In this document: one piece after another, positions 17,401-25,494 of the stretch
Position numbering within the stretch: position 1 is the first letter of the stretch
Layout of the letters: each line of letters begins with the position of its first letter
Source of the DNA: an uncultured cyanobacterium
Lineage (GTDB): Bacteria > Cyanobacteriota > Cyanobacteriia > Cyanobacteriales > Nostocaceae
Assembly (NCBI GenBank): GCA_903848645.1
Contig: CAINGU010000014.1
Span: forward strand, 1-62,189
Length of the DNA stretch: 62,189 bases
Reading direction: 5' to 3'
The notes under the pieces: generated by a model
Told to the model about the DNA's origin: nothing
Databases searched by the model: none
What the model saw: the letters and a program-made list of their open reading frames with translations, nothing else
Program-made: the position numbers and the translations under genes

Positions 17401-18736
17401 GTCCTTCCTCTCCCACTTTCTCGGCTCGTCCCTTTCTAATAGCGCGAATAACGGGATTGTGAACTAAGCGACTGAGGGCGTTATCAACTGCTAAATTGGC
17501 TTGTGAGGTAATTAATGTCCGTCCTCCGCGCAAAGCTACTTGATAGCAAATTTCGGCAATTACGGTAGTTTTTCCTGTACCTGGTGGTCCTTGAATCAGC
17601 ACTAAATCCTCTGCGGAAAGTACCTTTTCAACTGCGGCTTTTTGTCCAGCGTTAGCAGAAGATAATAATAAATCTTTTGAGTTAAGTTTAATCCTTTTGA
17701 TAATCGGTCTGGCTTGGGAAGCGTCAAATAGAAAGTTACCCAAATAGGGATTTTGAGTGCGTCCTTGTTTTAATTGTTCTAAGGCTTTTTCTTTCCGTTC
17801 GATTTGTTTAATGTCTCCAGCAGCATCAAAAAATAAGTAACCATTATCGGGAAGTTGATAATTACCTTTGGCTATATATTCGATGATTTCCCGTTCTAAT
17901 CGAACATGAATGAAATTATGTTTTTGATCAATTTTCTCAATAGTTCCTAATTGACGACTGTTGCGACGATTTCTGTCTGTGGGTACGGAATCTAAAAATT
18001 TAACTTCTTGATTTTTGGCTTTTTTTACCCGTTCCCAAAAGTTATCTACACCTAAAATATTCTCTTCAGAACCGTTAAGAGTGGCTGAATTAACTTTAAT
18101 TTCTAAAGCGATTTGTCGAGAACTTGAGCCATGATGAGAAATTCGGAAGGATACACAAAATTGCCGAGATTTAGCAATGCGTTCTTCAACTTTTAAAAAA
18201 GCTTTCCAGGCTTTAAGTTGATCTTCTGTGGGGATATGATTTCCACAAATTGGCATATTTTTAATTTTTGCCAATAATGGTTTGGGAATATCCAGACGAT
18301 GTTGATGATTGGGACTTAGCCGCAACCAATAGGGTAAAGAATAACCGTCAATATTTCCCCGTGATTCTTGTAGTAAATAAGCGGATAAAATTTTAAATCC
18401 CCCATATCCATCTTGACGAATAGCAGCTTTAAATCCTAAAGTTTTTCCTAGTTTTTTGAGTTTTTTTGGTAATTGAAAGTTTTCTTGATCTGTGGCTATT
18501 GTGAGTTCCCAAATTTCTTCTCCTGGTTCTTTTCCTGTTCCTTGACGACGAATATAAAATAAGCCAGGTTGTTTACCAACTAAATCAAATAATAATTCAT
18601 TGGCGCGTTCTCGCCGTTCTCGAAAGTCAGGATATAATTGTAGAGATGATTGACCTTCAAAATGGCGAACTAAATTATCAACCGCTGAACCGATGAACGT
18701 ATAACCGCAATCTTCTATCTTTGTTTTATTATTCAT
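14432..18736 (-). CDS. UPF1/DNA2-like SF1 helicase with large coiled-coil insertion
   Basis: A 1434-residue superfamily 1B helicase (COG1112-like, AAA_11/AAA_12). Walker A GPPGTGKTT starts at residue 383 (Lys389). Motif Ia SQANLAVDNAL follows, Walker B is IIDEVSK with D1141/E1142, motif III GDHRQLPP, motif IV LNTQYRMHP, motif V VDRFQGMERPVVIVS, and motif VI VNVAFSRAQE with R1388. Between motif Ia and motif II lies about 700 residues of mostly helical, Gln/Glu/Leu-rich sequence with coiled-coil character, far longer than in Upf1. The first 300 residues include a beta-rich region that may be the 1B-type barrel. It is the first gene of a pair with the overlapping downstream gene. ATP-dependent unwinding or translocation is known for the family; a defence role is inference only. 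Confidence 0.88.
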   Translation of the reverse strand: MNNKTKIEDCGYTFIGSAVDNLVRHFEGQSSLQLYPDFRERRERANELLFDLVGKQPGLFYIRRQGTGKEPGEEIWELTIATDQENFQLPKKLKKLGKTLGFKAAIRQDGYGGFKILSAYLLQESRGNIDGYSLPYWLRLSPNHQHRLDIPKPLLAKIKNMPICGNHIPTEDQLKAWKAFLKVEERIAKSRQFCVSFRISHHGSSSRQIALEIKVNSATLNGSEENILGVDNFWERVKKAKNQEVKFLDSVPTDRNRRNSRQLGTIEKIDQKHNFIHVRLEREIIEYIAKGNYQLPDNGYLFFDAAGDIKQIERKEKALEQLKQGRTQNPYLGNFLFDASQARPIIKRIKLNSKDLLLSSANAGQKAAVEKVLSAEDLVLIQGPPGTGKTTVIAEICYQVALRGGRTLITSQANLAVDNALSRLVHNPVIRAIRKGRAEKVGEEGQPFLEDQVIGTWLQNTATDCENNLSQRHENIRIINQLLPLLPRFTDYFIAEEAVNQQQNELKTEKENLEISHQKQKVEYDQTLVNKSEIESLITGLENVLENATNIDWESSEIKGFLSQIKPYTENNQEVADFRENVRQAIKCIEELGFTRPGFGAFGLAVWLQENITTHLCEFNSGLKDANNLALAISEVAKLVYIFQQHSVSLEKLETDHQNCHNQNDLQSTIQIWENRKREINYIIEAVVEWKSTASNNLYQVLKECQQSNLPLTENMVDLPLGLLMFAKTLKLSIVPKNYQISLPDWGILTKAISYEIAGNFTDRKGKKHDFSYFLQQSFSQIPIVLSKPDQIQWQTTYQKLQNYQLLNPKQRKLLVENTQVFLIRLEKIYGKSFEWNNIEATLTRITQELLDIILVHARQCVLRVKTEAEQQLEILQQQFQELPENEISSEQISEAKSQVKKSKEAANVRLAEVINNLQALHKQQNIPLPLQILAEKYLTRQANIWEQPQEFSQQVKFWESRINEIEPLISSLAPFTVLETIKDSFNQEFTNLQAEADIYQQELAELQIKISDLQQQLQLQLADSLISERNWWHSIWQTIPDKLKPELSNNDLLDLGSLCSIQNKFKSWKRQLKSEENYLHKYQNFVQDWVAKLRQPSEQDSKDLRGIYLDNANVVGITCVQAANYNFSEEFQSFDVVIIDEVSKCTPPELLIPALKGKKLVMVGDHRQLPPMLDTSTVEEVAKTMGNTREELQFLEESLFKSQFETADKSIKKMLNTQYRMHPMIMGAINQFYHGKLECGILEPDTKRAHNLAGEIIQSYNHLCWVKMPRENEFQEERNGTSFFNTKEIDVIESICQQFEQVWVHKVANGEPKKEIAVITFYGAQLRKIDERLQSELFPSLQIRTGTVDRFQGMERPVVIVSMVRNNQQGDVGFANKPERVNVAFSRAQELLVIVGCHDLFTTKPGTVGNMYSEVANTVNHHGGFIDVSCFCS

Positions 18737-18795
18737 AGTTTTGGTAAAAAATATCAGTAATAAATAATTTAAAATTAATAAGGCATAAGGCTCAG

Positions 18796-18824
18796 ATCCC
18801 CGACTTCTTAAATAAGTCGGGGAT
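18796..18824. repeat. CCCCGACTT palindrome, copy 1
   Basis: An 11-bp perfect stem ATCCCCGACTT/AAGTCGGGGAT with a 7-base loop, between grxD (3-prime side) and the helicase promoter region. It belongs to the family at 26566, 30752, 38816, 42560 and 55816. Confidence 0.85.
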
Positions 18825-18842
18825 ATTTATCTTGTGTTGATA

Positions 18843-19166
18843 TTAAGAAGCTAGTGCTACTTCTACCTTTTGTTGTAATTCACCTTTGTTGTACATTTCA
18901 ATCAAAATATCAGAACCGCCCAGGAATTCACCACTAAGGTATACTTGGGGAATTGTCGGCCAATTGGAATATTCTTTGATGCCTTGACGAATTTCCGGAT
19001 CTGCAAGTACGTCAAGGGTTTCAAAGGGAACTCCCAATGTATTAAAAATTTGGACAACGTTATTAGAGAAACCACATTGGGGCATTAATTTATTGCCCTT
19101 CATGAAAACCATAATTTTGTTTTGTTTTACCAAGTTATCAATTTTTTCTTTGGTTTCTGGGGTCAT
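18843..19166 (-). CDS. grxD: Monothiol glutaredoxin, Grx4 family
   Basis: A 107-residue CGFS-type glutaredoxin that binds a [2Fe-2S] cluster with glutathione and delivers iron-sulfur clusters in the cytoplasm. The active motif is C31-G-F-S, with FMKGNKLMPQ before it, the TIPQVYLSGEFLGGSD glutathione-binding segment and no second Cys. Length matches the family. It is 87 bp downstream of bolA on the same strand; BolA and CGFS glutaredoxins form heterocomplexes, so the gene order fits the known partnership. Start ATG at 19166 behind a weak A/G-rich site. Confidence 0.95.
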   Translation of the reverse strand: MTPETKEKIDNLVKQNKIMVFMKGNKLMPQCGFSNNVVQIFNTLGVPFETLDVLADPEIRQGIKEYSNWPTIPQVYLSGEFLGGSDILIEMYNKGELQQKVEVALAS

Positions 19167-19253
19167 GATTAGTTATTTCCTTTGTTGCTGAAAGTCAATA
19201 TGTTGATACAATTTTAGATTTTGTCTTCTCAATGCAAAATCCTAAATCTCAAA

Positions 19254-19505
19254 TTAGTTTGCTGCTTGCCAAGCTTCAGGAGTGTAGGTTTTCAGAGCTA
19301 AAGCGTGAATCGCTTCGCTTGACATAGCTTGTTGCAATGCACCATAAACTAGTTGGTGTTGTTGTACTAGTCCCTTATTTGCAAACTGCGATGAAACTAC
19401 TGTTACCTGATAGTGATCACCACCACCTGTCAAGTCTTGTACTTGCACTTGGGCATCTGGCAGTTTTGCCTTAATCATTCCCTCTACCTGTTGCGGACTC
19501 ATCAT
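19254..19505 (-). CDS. BolA family protein
   Basis: An 83-residue BolA/YrbA-like protein. Residues fit the alpha-beta-beta-alpha-alpha-beta fold: [19 protein letters not shown], then [20 protein letters not shown] with the His used for cluster sharing, [12 protein letters not shown] and [13 protein letters not shown]. It lies immediately upstream of grxD, its expected iron-sulfur partner. Two Met codons open the frame; either may be the start. A role in iron or redox sensing is known for the family and inferred here. Confidence 0.92.
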   Translation of the reverse strand: MMSPQQVEGMIKAKLPDAQVQVQDLTGGGDHYQVTVVSSQFANKGLVQQHQLVYGALQQAMSSEAIHALALKTYTPEAWQAAN

Positions 19506-19583
19506 CGCAATTCCTGAAAAAACTTACTTCTCTATTATTAACAGATATGTCACGGTTGGCTGTTGGCTGTTAGCATTTGCCGA

Positions 19584-20165
19584 TTATTTCTTACTCTGAC
19601 GAGGAAAGGGTGTATCTACTAAACCTAGTTCAAGCAATTGTTGATAAGCTTTTTTACCTAATTCTCTGGTTGGGTTTTGACTTTTAATAATCTGCACTAG
19701 TAAAGGTACGGCTAATTCTGATTGATTTTGCGCTCGATGTACTAAGGCTAACTGATAGGTAGCTTCATCTCGTTTTTGGGCAGTTGCTAGGGCATTTTGG
19801 CGGAGGAAATCAGCTATACGAAGGTCAATGCCCGCAAAACTAGAGTTTAGGTCTTGATACAAGCCTGATAACTGATTATAAACCTGGCGGGCTTCTTGGA
19901 GTTTTTTTACAGCTAGAGCGTAGTTTTGACTAGCAATTGCTTGGGCTGCTTCTTTCATCAAGCGATCGCCACCCTCAATACTCAAGATACTATTACTTTG
20001 TCCCGTGGGGCTAAGGGTATTAATCTTTTCCGAATCAATGGGTTTTGCTTCATTAATAGGATTTGATGACTTTTTACCCTGAGCATAGGCGGGTGATAAC
20101 GTTACCAAAACTGTTATAACTGATAAAGCTGTGAAGCGAATTAAGGGAGCAGTAGCAAAATTCAT
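19584..20165 (-). CDS. Secreted TPR-like hypothetical protein
   Basis: A 193-residue protein with a signal peptide (residues 1-28: hydrophobic run FTALSVITVLVTLSPAYA, cleavage after AYA). The mature part is helical, with tetratricopeptide-like repeats near residues 68-100 (AAQAIASQNYALAVKKLQEA) and 130-165. It is likely periplasmic and protein-binding. Same strand as bolA-grxD, 78 bp upstream, possibly part of the same unit. Not assigned to a named family. Confidence 0.75.
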   Translation of the reverse strand: MNFATAPLIRFTALSVITVLVTLSPAYAQGKKSSNPINEAKPIDSEKINTLSPTGQSNSILSIEGGDRLMKEAAQAIASQNYALAVKKLQEARQVYNQLSGLYQDLNSSFAGIDLRIADFLRQNALATAQKRDEATYQLALVHRAQNQSELAVPLLVQIIKSQNPTRELGKKAYQQLLELGLVDTPFPRQSKK

Positions 20166-20296
20166 GAGGTTAATTAGTGCAACAATTCTATAAAAAAGTT
20201 AGGAAACTTCGTGTATATTAACTCTCTTTGTCCCGGAGATAAAGTCAAACCACTTGACAAGTTTCCATAATTTAGACTAAAGATTGTCTGAATCAA

Positions 20297-20314
20297 GTTC
20301 CCGTTTGCGGGAAC
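20297..20314. repeat. Small hairpin upstream of protease gene
   Basis: GTTCCCG/CGGGAAC with a 4-base loop, followed by short GGTAACA-type heptamer remnants. Too short to call a terminator; it may seed or remain from an STRR array. Confidence 0.4.
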
Positions 20315-20401
20315 AGGTAACAGGTGATAGATCACCAATTACCAATTATCAGTTTAAACTAGAAACTGCATAACTTGGGTTATTAAAATCATACTTAAAC
20401 T

Positions 20402-22510
20402 ATGAGTGATAATATTAATTCTGCGAATTTGCCTGAATCAGATGTAGCAAATAATAACCAAGCATTAACTTTACAACGTGGTGGTGAAGAGTTAATGCTA
20501 GAAAAAACGTTGTATCGTTTTACCATCCGTCCTAATGCTAATTTTTCGCGGGGAAAATTAGCACAAATACCTGGAAGTGTATGGCGGCAGAGTATACCTC
20601 AAGCTCAACTAGAATTATACACGGTTTTTCCTAATCAGCTAGACGCAGTAATGTCTCAATTACGTGCTGATCAAAATGTGGACTTTGTGAGTCATGTTTA
20701 TACACTAGAAAATAATCCTGGTACTTTTGTTTATCTAAGTGATCAAATTACAATTCAATTTGCCACTTGGGTAGATAATACTAAAATTAATACTATTGCC
20801 AGTACATTCAATTTAGTTCAAGATCAACCAGTTTTAGGAATACCAAATACTTTTGTTTTTCTTGTTAGCAAACAAGCCACACAAAACCCAGTTAAAATTA
20901 CCAATCAGTTACAAACACTGCCAGAAGTTTTAGCCGCTGAACCAAATATTCTTATTCAACAAGAACCCCATTATAAACCCAAAGATTCCCTTTATCCCCA
21001 ACAATGGTATCTTAATAATAATGGTGGTAATCAATTGATAGCTGGTTCTCATATTTCTGTAGAACAAGCTTGGGATACTACTCGTGGTGTGCGTTCTGTA
21101 GTAGTAGCCATGGTAGATGATTCCTTTGATTTAAAACACCCAGATTTTCAAGGTACTGGTAAAGTTGTTGCTCCTAGAGATTTAAAAGAAAATACCTTTT
21201 TACCCTTACCTGGAGAAAAAGAAACCAGTCATGGTACTGCTTGCGCGGGACTAGCTGTAGCTGAAGAAAATGGTTCAGGAATTGTCGGAGTTGCTCCAGG
21301 TTGTGCAATGATGCCAATTCGGACTACTGGTTTTTTAGATGATAAATCAATTGAAGATATCTTTAATTGGGCAATGGAAAAAGGAGCAAGTGTAATTTCT
21401 TGTAGTTGGGGAGCTTCTGCTGTTTATTTTCCCCTTTCTATTCGTCAAAAAGCTGCTATTAGTCATGCTGCTACCAATGGACGTAATGGGAAAGGATGTG
21501 TGATTGTTTTTGCAGCCGGAAATGCTAATCGTCCGATTAATGGGACTATCAATGAACAGAATTGGCCGAAAAATATTGTTCAAGGTAACACAAATTGGTT
21601 AAGCGGTTTTGCCGTTCATCCTGATGTCATTGCTGTATCTGCATCTACTAGCTTGAATAAAAAAGCAGCTTATAGTAATTGGGGAGGTAATATTTCTGTT
21701 TGCGCTCCTAGTAATAATGCTCCCCCAGGGATGTGGTTTCAAGAAACAGGTTTTGTCTATACACAACCGGCAATTGTTTCATCCCTGTTTGGACTGGGAA
21801 TGTTAACTACAGATCAAATAGGAGCAGCAGGTTATGATGCCGGAAACTTTACTAATAACTTTGGTGGTACTTCTAGTGCTACTCCCATAGTCGCAGGAGT
21901 AGCGGCTTTAGTATTATCAGCTAATCCTGATTTAACGGCTCAACAAGTTAAGCGCATTCTCCAAGATACCGCTGATAAAATTGTTGATAATAACCCTGAT
22001 CCTCAATTGGGAGTGCGTGGAGGTACTTATGATAGTAATGGTCATAGTCAATGGTTTGGTTATGGCAAAGTCAATGCAGCTAAGGCAGTGAGACTAGCAC
22101 AACAGATGGGTGTAGTTGCTAAAATTACTAATAAACAAACACAGGTAAAAAATACTCTAGCAGTTAATATTCCCGATAATAATAAACAGGGAATTAAAAG
22201 TGCGATCGCTATTAATGAAGCTTTCAATGTTGGTGATGTCCAAGTTACAGTTAATATCACCCATGATTTTTTAGGAGATTTAGAAATTTATTTAATTGCT
22301 CCTAATAATCAGCGGATATTATTACAAAGTCGGACATTAGGCCGTCGTAACCAATTACAAAATACTTACACAGTGCGATCGCATCCTGCCCTCAAACAAT
22401 TACTTTCTTTACCCGCAAAAGGCAACTGGCAATTACAAGTTATTGACTATGCTGCCCTAGATGTGGGTAAACTTAATAACTGGGAATTGGTAATTGGACA
22501 CGGCAAGTAG
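20402..22510 (+). CDS. Subtilisin-like (S8) serine protease with C-terminal P domain
   Basis: A 702-residue protease. The catalytic triad is D239 (VAMVDD), H277 (SHGTACAGLA) and S491 (GGTSSATP). The oxyanion Asn is probably in VIVFAAGNAN. Residues 1-200 look like a propeptide with FN-binding-like strands. Residues about 590-702 form a proprotein-convertase P domain (VQVTVNITHDFLGDLEIYL, GNWQLQVIDYAALDVG). No signal peptide is visible. Architecture and size resemble the calcium-dependent protease PrcA of Anabaena, which I consider the likely relative without claiming orthology. Monocistronic, start ATG at 20402. Loss of one gene in this family in Anabaena affects protein turnover, but its role here is inferred. 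Confidence 0.9.
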   Translation: MSDNINSANLPESDVANNNQALTLQRGGEELMLEKTLYRFTIRPNANFSRGKLAQIPGSVWRQSIPQAQLELYTVFPNQLDAVMSQLRADQNVDFVSHVYTLENNPGTFVYLSDQITIQFATWVDNTKINTIASTFNLVQDQPVLGIPNTFVFLVSKQATQNPVKITNQLQTLPEVLAAEPNILIQQEPHYKPKDSLYPQQWYLNNNGGNQLIAGSHISVEQAWDTTRGVRSVVVAMVDDSFDLKHPDFQGTGKVVAPRDLKENTFLPLPGEKETSHGTACAGLAVAEENGSGIVGVAPGCAMMPIRTTGFLDDKSIEDIFNWAMEKGASVISCSWGASAVYFPLSIRQKAAISHAATNGRNGKGCVIVFAAGNANRPINGTINEQNWPKNIVQGNTNWLSGFAVHPDVIAVSASTSLNKKAAYSNWGGNISVCAPSNNAPPGMWFQETGFVYTQPAIVSSLFGLGMLTTDQIGAAGYDAGNFTNNFGGTSSATPIVAGVAALVLSANPDLTAQQVKRILQDTADKIVDNNPDPQLGVRGGTYDSNGHSQWFGYGKVNAAKAVRLAQQMGVVAKITNKQTQVKNTLAVNIPDNNKQGIKSAIAINEAFNVGDVQVTVNITHDFLGDLEIYLIAPNNQRILLQSRTLGRRNQLQNTYTVRSHPALKQLLSLPAKGNWQLQVIDYAALDVGKLNNWELVIGHGK

Positions 22511-22523
22511 TTGATGTATCGCA

Positions 22524-22593
22524 GGGAACAGGGAACAGGGAACAGGGAACAGGTAATAGGTAATAGGTAATAGGTAATAGGTAATAGGTAATT
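22524..22593. repeat. Heptamer STRR array switching from GGGAACA to GGTAATA
   Basis: Four GGGAACA-type units pass directly into about six GGTAATA units in the same 7-bp phase, between the protease stop and the convergent plsC-like gene. Confidence 0.9.
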
Positions 22594-22642
22594 TCCTCTT
22601 CCTTATTCCTTCTGTCTCCTGACTCCTTCTTCCTGACTCCTA

Positions 22643-23449
22643 CTAATTATGAACTTCTGCCAAAATCCGATGACTGAGTGCAGATTCTTGATGACTTAAT
22701 TGTTTTAATTTATGGGTTAAATCTGCTGTGAGCCTTTTGGCTTCTAACTTTAAACTTCCATTCATATAATCTGTGGCTTTAATCGCTTCACCAATATGAA
22801 TATTCACATCAGTACCCCAATTAGGATAGGGTTGACTGTATTGGATGCCAACAGGTATAACTTTAATTCCCAATCCTGGGTAGCTAGATTCAGCACTGAC
22901 AGCTAAACGAGCGATTCCAGGCTTAAGAGGGTGAAGTTGACCATCACGATGAATGCCACCTTCGGGATAAATAACTAACATTTCGCCCTGCTGCATTAAC
23001 TCTACTGTATGCCGGAGAGTAGCGATCGCTGGACGTTGAATATTCACGGGAAAACCACCCATTCGCAGAACAAACCAACCTTGTAACCCCTGACATTCAT
23101 TACTCGTTACCATAAATCGCATATCTCTACCTGTCACACAACGACCAGCAGAGTAGGGTAAAATCAATGAATCCCAACGGGAACGATGGGTAGGAGCAAG
23201 AATCACAGGCCCACTGGTGGGGATATTTTCTTGTCCAGTAACTTTAATATGCCCAAAGAAAGATGGCAGGACTATGTAACGTCCTAAAAGATACGCAAAA
23301 GGAGTTAACCAAGGAGAAACCTGGGAGGTACTCTGAGCCACCAGAGGATTTACAGGCTTATTTGTGGTTAGTGAATGGCGGGTAGTAGAAGCAGAGTCTG
23401 ATTTGATCATAACGGTGGCTGGTTTTTTGGCGAATAAAAGATGACGCAA
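22643..23449 (-). CDS. plsC: 1-acyl-sn-glycerol-3-phosphate acyltransferase family (PlsC-like)
   Basis: A 268-residue acyltransferase that would add the second acyl chain to lysophosphatidate at the membrane. Motif I HRSRWD spans residues 88-93 (H-x4-D), motif II GGFPVNIQRPA lies near 136, and motif III YPEGGIHRDGQLHPLKPG near 163-180. The first 40 residues are variable; an internal Met at residue 14 (MIKSDSAS) is an alternative start. Same strand as tadA, with 73 bp between. Some cyanobacteria have several PlsC homologues with different acyl preferences, so the substrate is not certain. Confidence 0.88.
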   Translation of the reverse strand: MRHLLFAKKPATVMIKSDSASTTRHSLTTNKPVNPLVAQSTSQVSPWLTPFAYLLGRYIVLPSFFGHIKVTGQENIPTSGPVILAPTHRSRWDSLILPYSAGRCVTGRDMRFMVTSNECQGLQGWFVLRMGGFPVNIQRPAIATLRHTVELMQQGEMLVIYPEGGIHRDGQLHPLKPGIARLAVSAESSYPGLGIKVIPVGIQYSQPYPNWGTDVNIHIGEAIKATDYMNGSLKLEAKRLTADLTHKLKQLSHQESALSHRILAEVHN

Positions 23450-23522
23450 ACTTGATTATGTCCACCGTAGATTTTCTTGGGTAATTTTTGTTTTCTCATC
23501 TGGACAGTTTTACCTCTGTCTG

Positions 23523-24005
23523 TTATTTACGCTGACAACGTTGGGTAGCAAACCAATTTTGTAATTGTTCTCGACAGTCTGATTCTAGAATACCTCCTAG
23601 CACTTTTAACCGATGATTAGAGGCTGGGTGATCAGGGATGTTGATAACAGTACGAATTGCGCCAGTTTTGGTATCGTCCACTCCATAGATTAATTGTCCC
23701 AACCGCGCCTGAACTATAGCACCGGCGCACATCGGACATGGTTCTAAAGTGACATATAAAGTACACTGATGCAAGCGCCAACTTTCTAAGTTTTGACTAG
23801 CAGACCGAATCGCCATAATTTCCGCGTGGGCGGTAGGATCTTGATCCCGTTCTTTGCGATTTTCACCTACAGCAATTAAGTGATCATCCGTGTCAACAAT
23901 CACAGCACCAACAGGAACTTCACCAGCATTACCCGCCACCCGTGCCAATTCTAAGGCGTGATTCATCCATTTTCTATGTTTTAAATATTCTGGGTATTCA
24001 AGCAT
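23523..24005 (-). CDS. tadA: tRNA adenosine(34) deaminase
   Basis: A 160-residue zinc deaminase converting the wobble adenosine of tRNA-Arg(ACG) to inosine. Zinc and proton-shuttle residues are H60-A-E62 and C90-x2-C93 (EPCPMCAGA). The helix ARLGQLIYGVDDTKTGA that binds the anticodon loop is present. Length is typical. A GC-rich palindrome lies right upstream of its start (24021-24040), possibly within the promoter or leader. Confidence 0.95.
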   Translation of the reverse strand: MLEYPEYLKHRKWMNHALELARVAGNAGEVPVGAVIVDTDDHLIAVGENRKERDQDPTAHAEIMAIRSASQNLESWRLHQCTLYVTLEPCPMCAGAIVQARLGQLIYGVDDTKTGAIRTVINIPDHPASNHRLKVLGGILESDCREQLQNWFATQRCQRK

Positions 24006-24020
24006 TGGAGGAAGGAGGTA

Positions 24021-24040
24021 GGGGCGCAGGGCCTGCGCCC
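24021..24040. repeat. GC-rich dispersed palindrome, copy B
   Basis: Identical 20-mer to 3558-3577, here 16 bp upstream of the tadA start codon and between tadA and grxC. Confidence 0.85.
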
Positions 24041-24080
24041 AGGACGAGTCAGGAGAAGAAAGAAACTACCCAATTACCAA

Positions 24081-24401
24081 TTACCCATTACCCGCAACCT
24101 GAAATAACAGAAGGTCAAGTTGAGCTTTTGTATCTAGCTCATAGAGGTCATCACAACCGCCAATATGTTGATTATTAATAAAAATTTGGGGAACGCTGCG
24201 GCGGCCATTGGCGCGTTCTGCCATATTTGCTCTAGCTGTTTCGTCACCGTCAATTTTGTATTCTGTGAAATTAACACCTTTCCACCACAGTAGCACTTTG
24301 GCACGGATGCAGAAAGGGCAAGTTTGCCAAGTGTATATCTCAACATTGGCTTTGATCCGCTCTGGATGTCTATTTACAAGAGAATTGAGGAAGTTTAGCA
24401 T
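24081..24401 (-). CDS. grxC: Glutaredoxin 3 (dithiol)
   Basis: A 106-residue glutaredoxin with the active site C28-P-F-C31, glutathione-binding SVPQIFINNQHIGGCDD, and a typical thioredoxin fold. It reduces disulfides and glutathionylated proteins using glutathione. Start ATG at 24401. It is the first gene of the minus-strand group with tadA and plsC; gaps of about 75 bp allow, but do not prove, co-transcription. Unrelated to grxD by type. Confidence 0.94.
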   Translation of the reverse strand: MLNFLNSLVNRHPERIKANVEIYTWQTCPFCIRAKVLLWWKGVNFTEYKIDGDETARANMAERANGRRSVPQIFINNQHIGGCDDLYELDTKAQLDLLLFQVAGNG

Positions 24402-24472
24402 ATTTTTGATGGGAAAGTTTGGCTTTAATTATAAATTGTTCATAGTATAGCGTGACGTTAACCCGGATTTTT

Positions 24473-24494
24473 GGGCGCAGTCCCGCCGCCCCTA
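24473..24494. repeat. Degenerate inverted copy of GC-rich palindrome
   Basis: GGGCGCAGTCCCGCCGCCCC matches the reverse complement of the 20-mer family with a damaged centre. It lies upstream of grxC, between it and the amino acid ABC ATPase gene. Confidence 0.6.
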
Positions 24495-24626
24495 CAGATG
24501 ATATATTTATTTTTGAATGTTGAATGTTGAATTTTGATTTTTTTAACTTAGGTTGGACTGATATATGTTACCCAACATTTATAAATAGTTATTTAATTAA
24601 ATCCTCAACTACATAAAGGATAATAG

Positions 24627-25367
24627 ATGACAGAATCACAACCAATAATTATCGCTAAAGATGTTCACAAATGGTATGGTAAATTTCACGTTTTACAAGG
24701 GATAAGTTTAACAGTAGAACGAGGAGAAGTAGTTGTTTTAATGGGACCTTCCGGTTCAGGAAAATCCACTTTTATTCGCACATTTAACGCCTTAGAAGCG
24801 TATCAAAAAGGAATTATTACCATTGATGGGATTACCCTCAGCCATGATTTACGAAATCTTGAAACAATTCGTCGAGAAGTGGGGATGGTATTTCAGCAAT
24901 TTAACTTATTTCCCCATTTAACAGTTTTACAAAATATCACATTAGCACCAATTTATGTCCGCAAAATATCCAAAGTTAAAGCGGAAGAATTAGCAATGCA
25001 ATTATTAGAAAGAGTGGGAATTCTAGCACAAGTGCAAAAATATCCTGGACAATTATCTGGAGGACAACAACAACGAGTAGCTATAGCACGTGCATTAGCA
25101 ATGCAACCAAAAATTATGTTATTTGATGAACCCACATCAGCATTAGATCCAGAGATGGTAAGAGAAGTTTTAGATGTGATGCGAAATCTAGCTAGTGATG
25201 GAATGACAATGGTAGTTGTTACCCATGAAGTCGGATTTGCGCGGGAAGTTGCTGATAGAGTGGTGCTTATGGATAGAGGTTTATTAGTGGAATCATCTAC
25301 CCCTGACACCTTTTTTACTAATCCTCAAGAAGAGAGAACCAGAAAATTTTTATCCCAAATTCTTTAA
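24627..25367 (+). CDS. Polar amino acid ABC transporter ATP-binding protein
   Basis: A 246-residue ATPase of the GlnQ/HisP class that powers uptake of polar or basic amino acids. Walker A is GPSGSGKST, the Q-loop [12 protein letters not shown] is the classical GlnQ form, the signature LSGGQQQR and Walker [17 protein letters not shown] are intact, with switch His in VVTHEVGFA. Length matches. No permease or binding protein adjoins it; in Anabaena the ATPase BgtA similarly stands apart from its permease genes and serves more than one transporter, so this may be its equivalent. Start ATG at 24627, preceded by AAAGGATAATAG. Confidence 0.93.
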   Translation: MTESQPIIIAKDVHKWYGKFHVLQGISLTVERGEVVVLMGPSGSGKSTFIRTFNALEAYQKGIITIDGITLSHDLRNLETIRREVGMVFQQFNLFPHLTVLQNITLAPIYVRKISKVKAEELAMQLLERVGILAQVQKYPGQLSGGQQQRVAIARALAMQPKIMLFDEPTSALDPEMVREVLDVMRNLASDGMTMVVVTHEVGFAREVADRVVLMDRGLLVESSTPDTFFTNPQEERTRKFLSQIL

Positions 25368-25463
25368 ATAAAAAGATCCAAACCCCTAAATATATTTAGG
25401 GAAATTTTAATTTTTCTTCTCTTCTATCTTCTTCTTTTCTTCCTTCGTGTCCTTCGTCCCTAT

Positions 25464-25486
25464 CCCTACGGGACGCTTCGCGAACG
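25464..25486. repeat. Dispersed GACGCTTCGCGAACG repeat
   Basis: A short sequence (CCCTACGGGACGCTTCGCGA...) with self-complementary parts CCCTACGGG and TTCGCGAA. Related text occurs at 10891-10905 and 10974-10988. It sits between the convergent ABC ATPase and WD40 genes. Confidence 0.55.
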
Positions 25487-25494
25487 TGGTTCAT

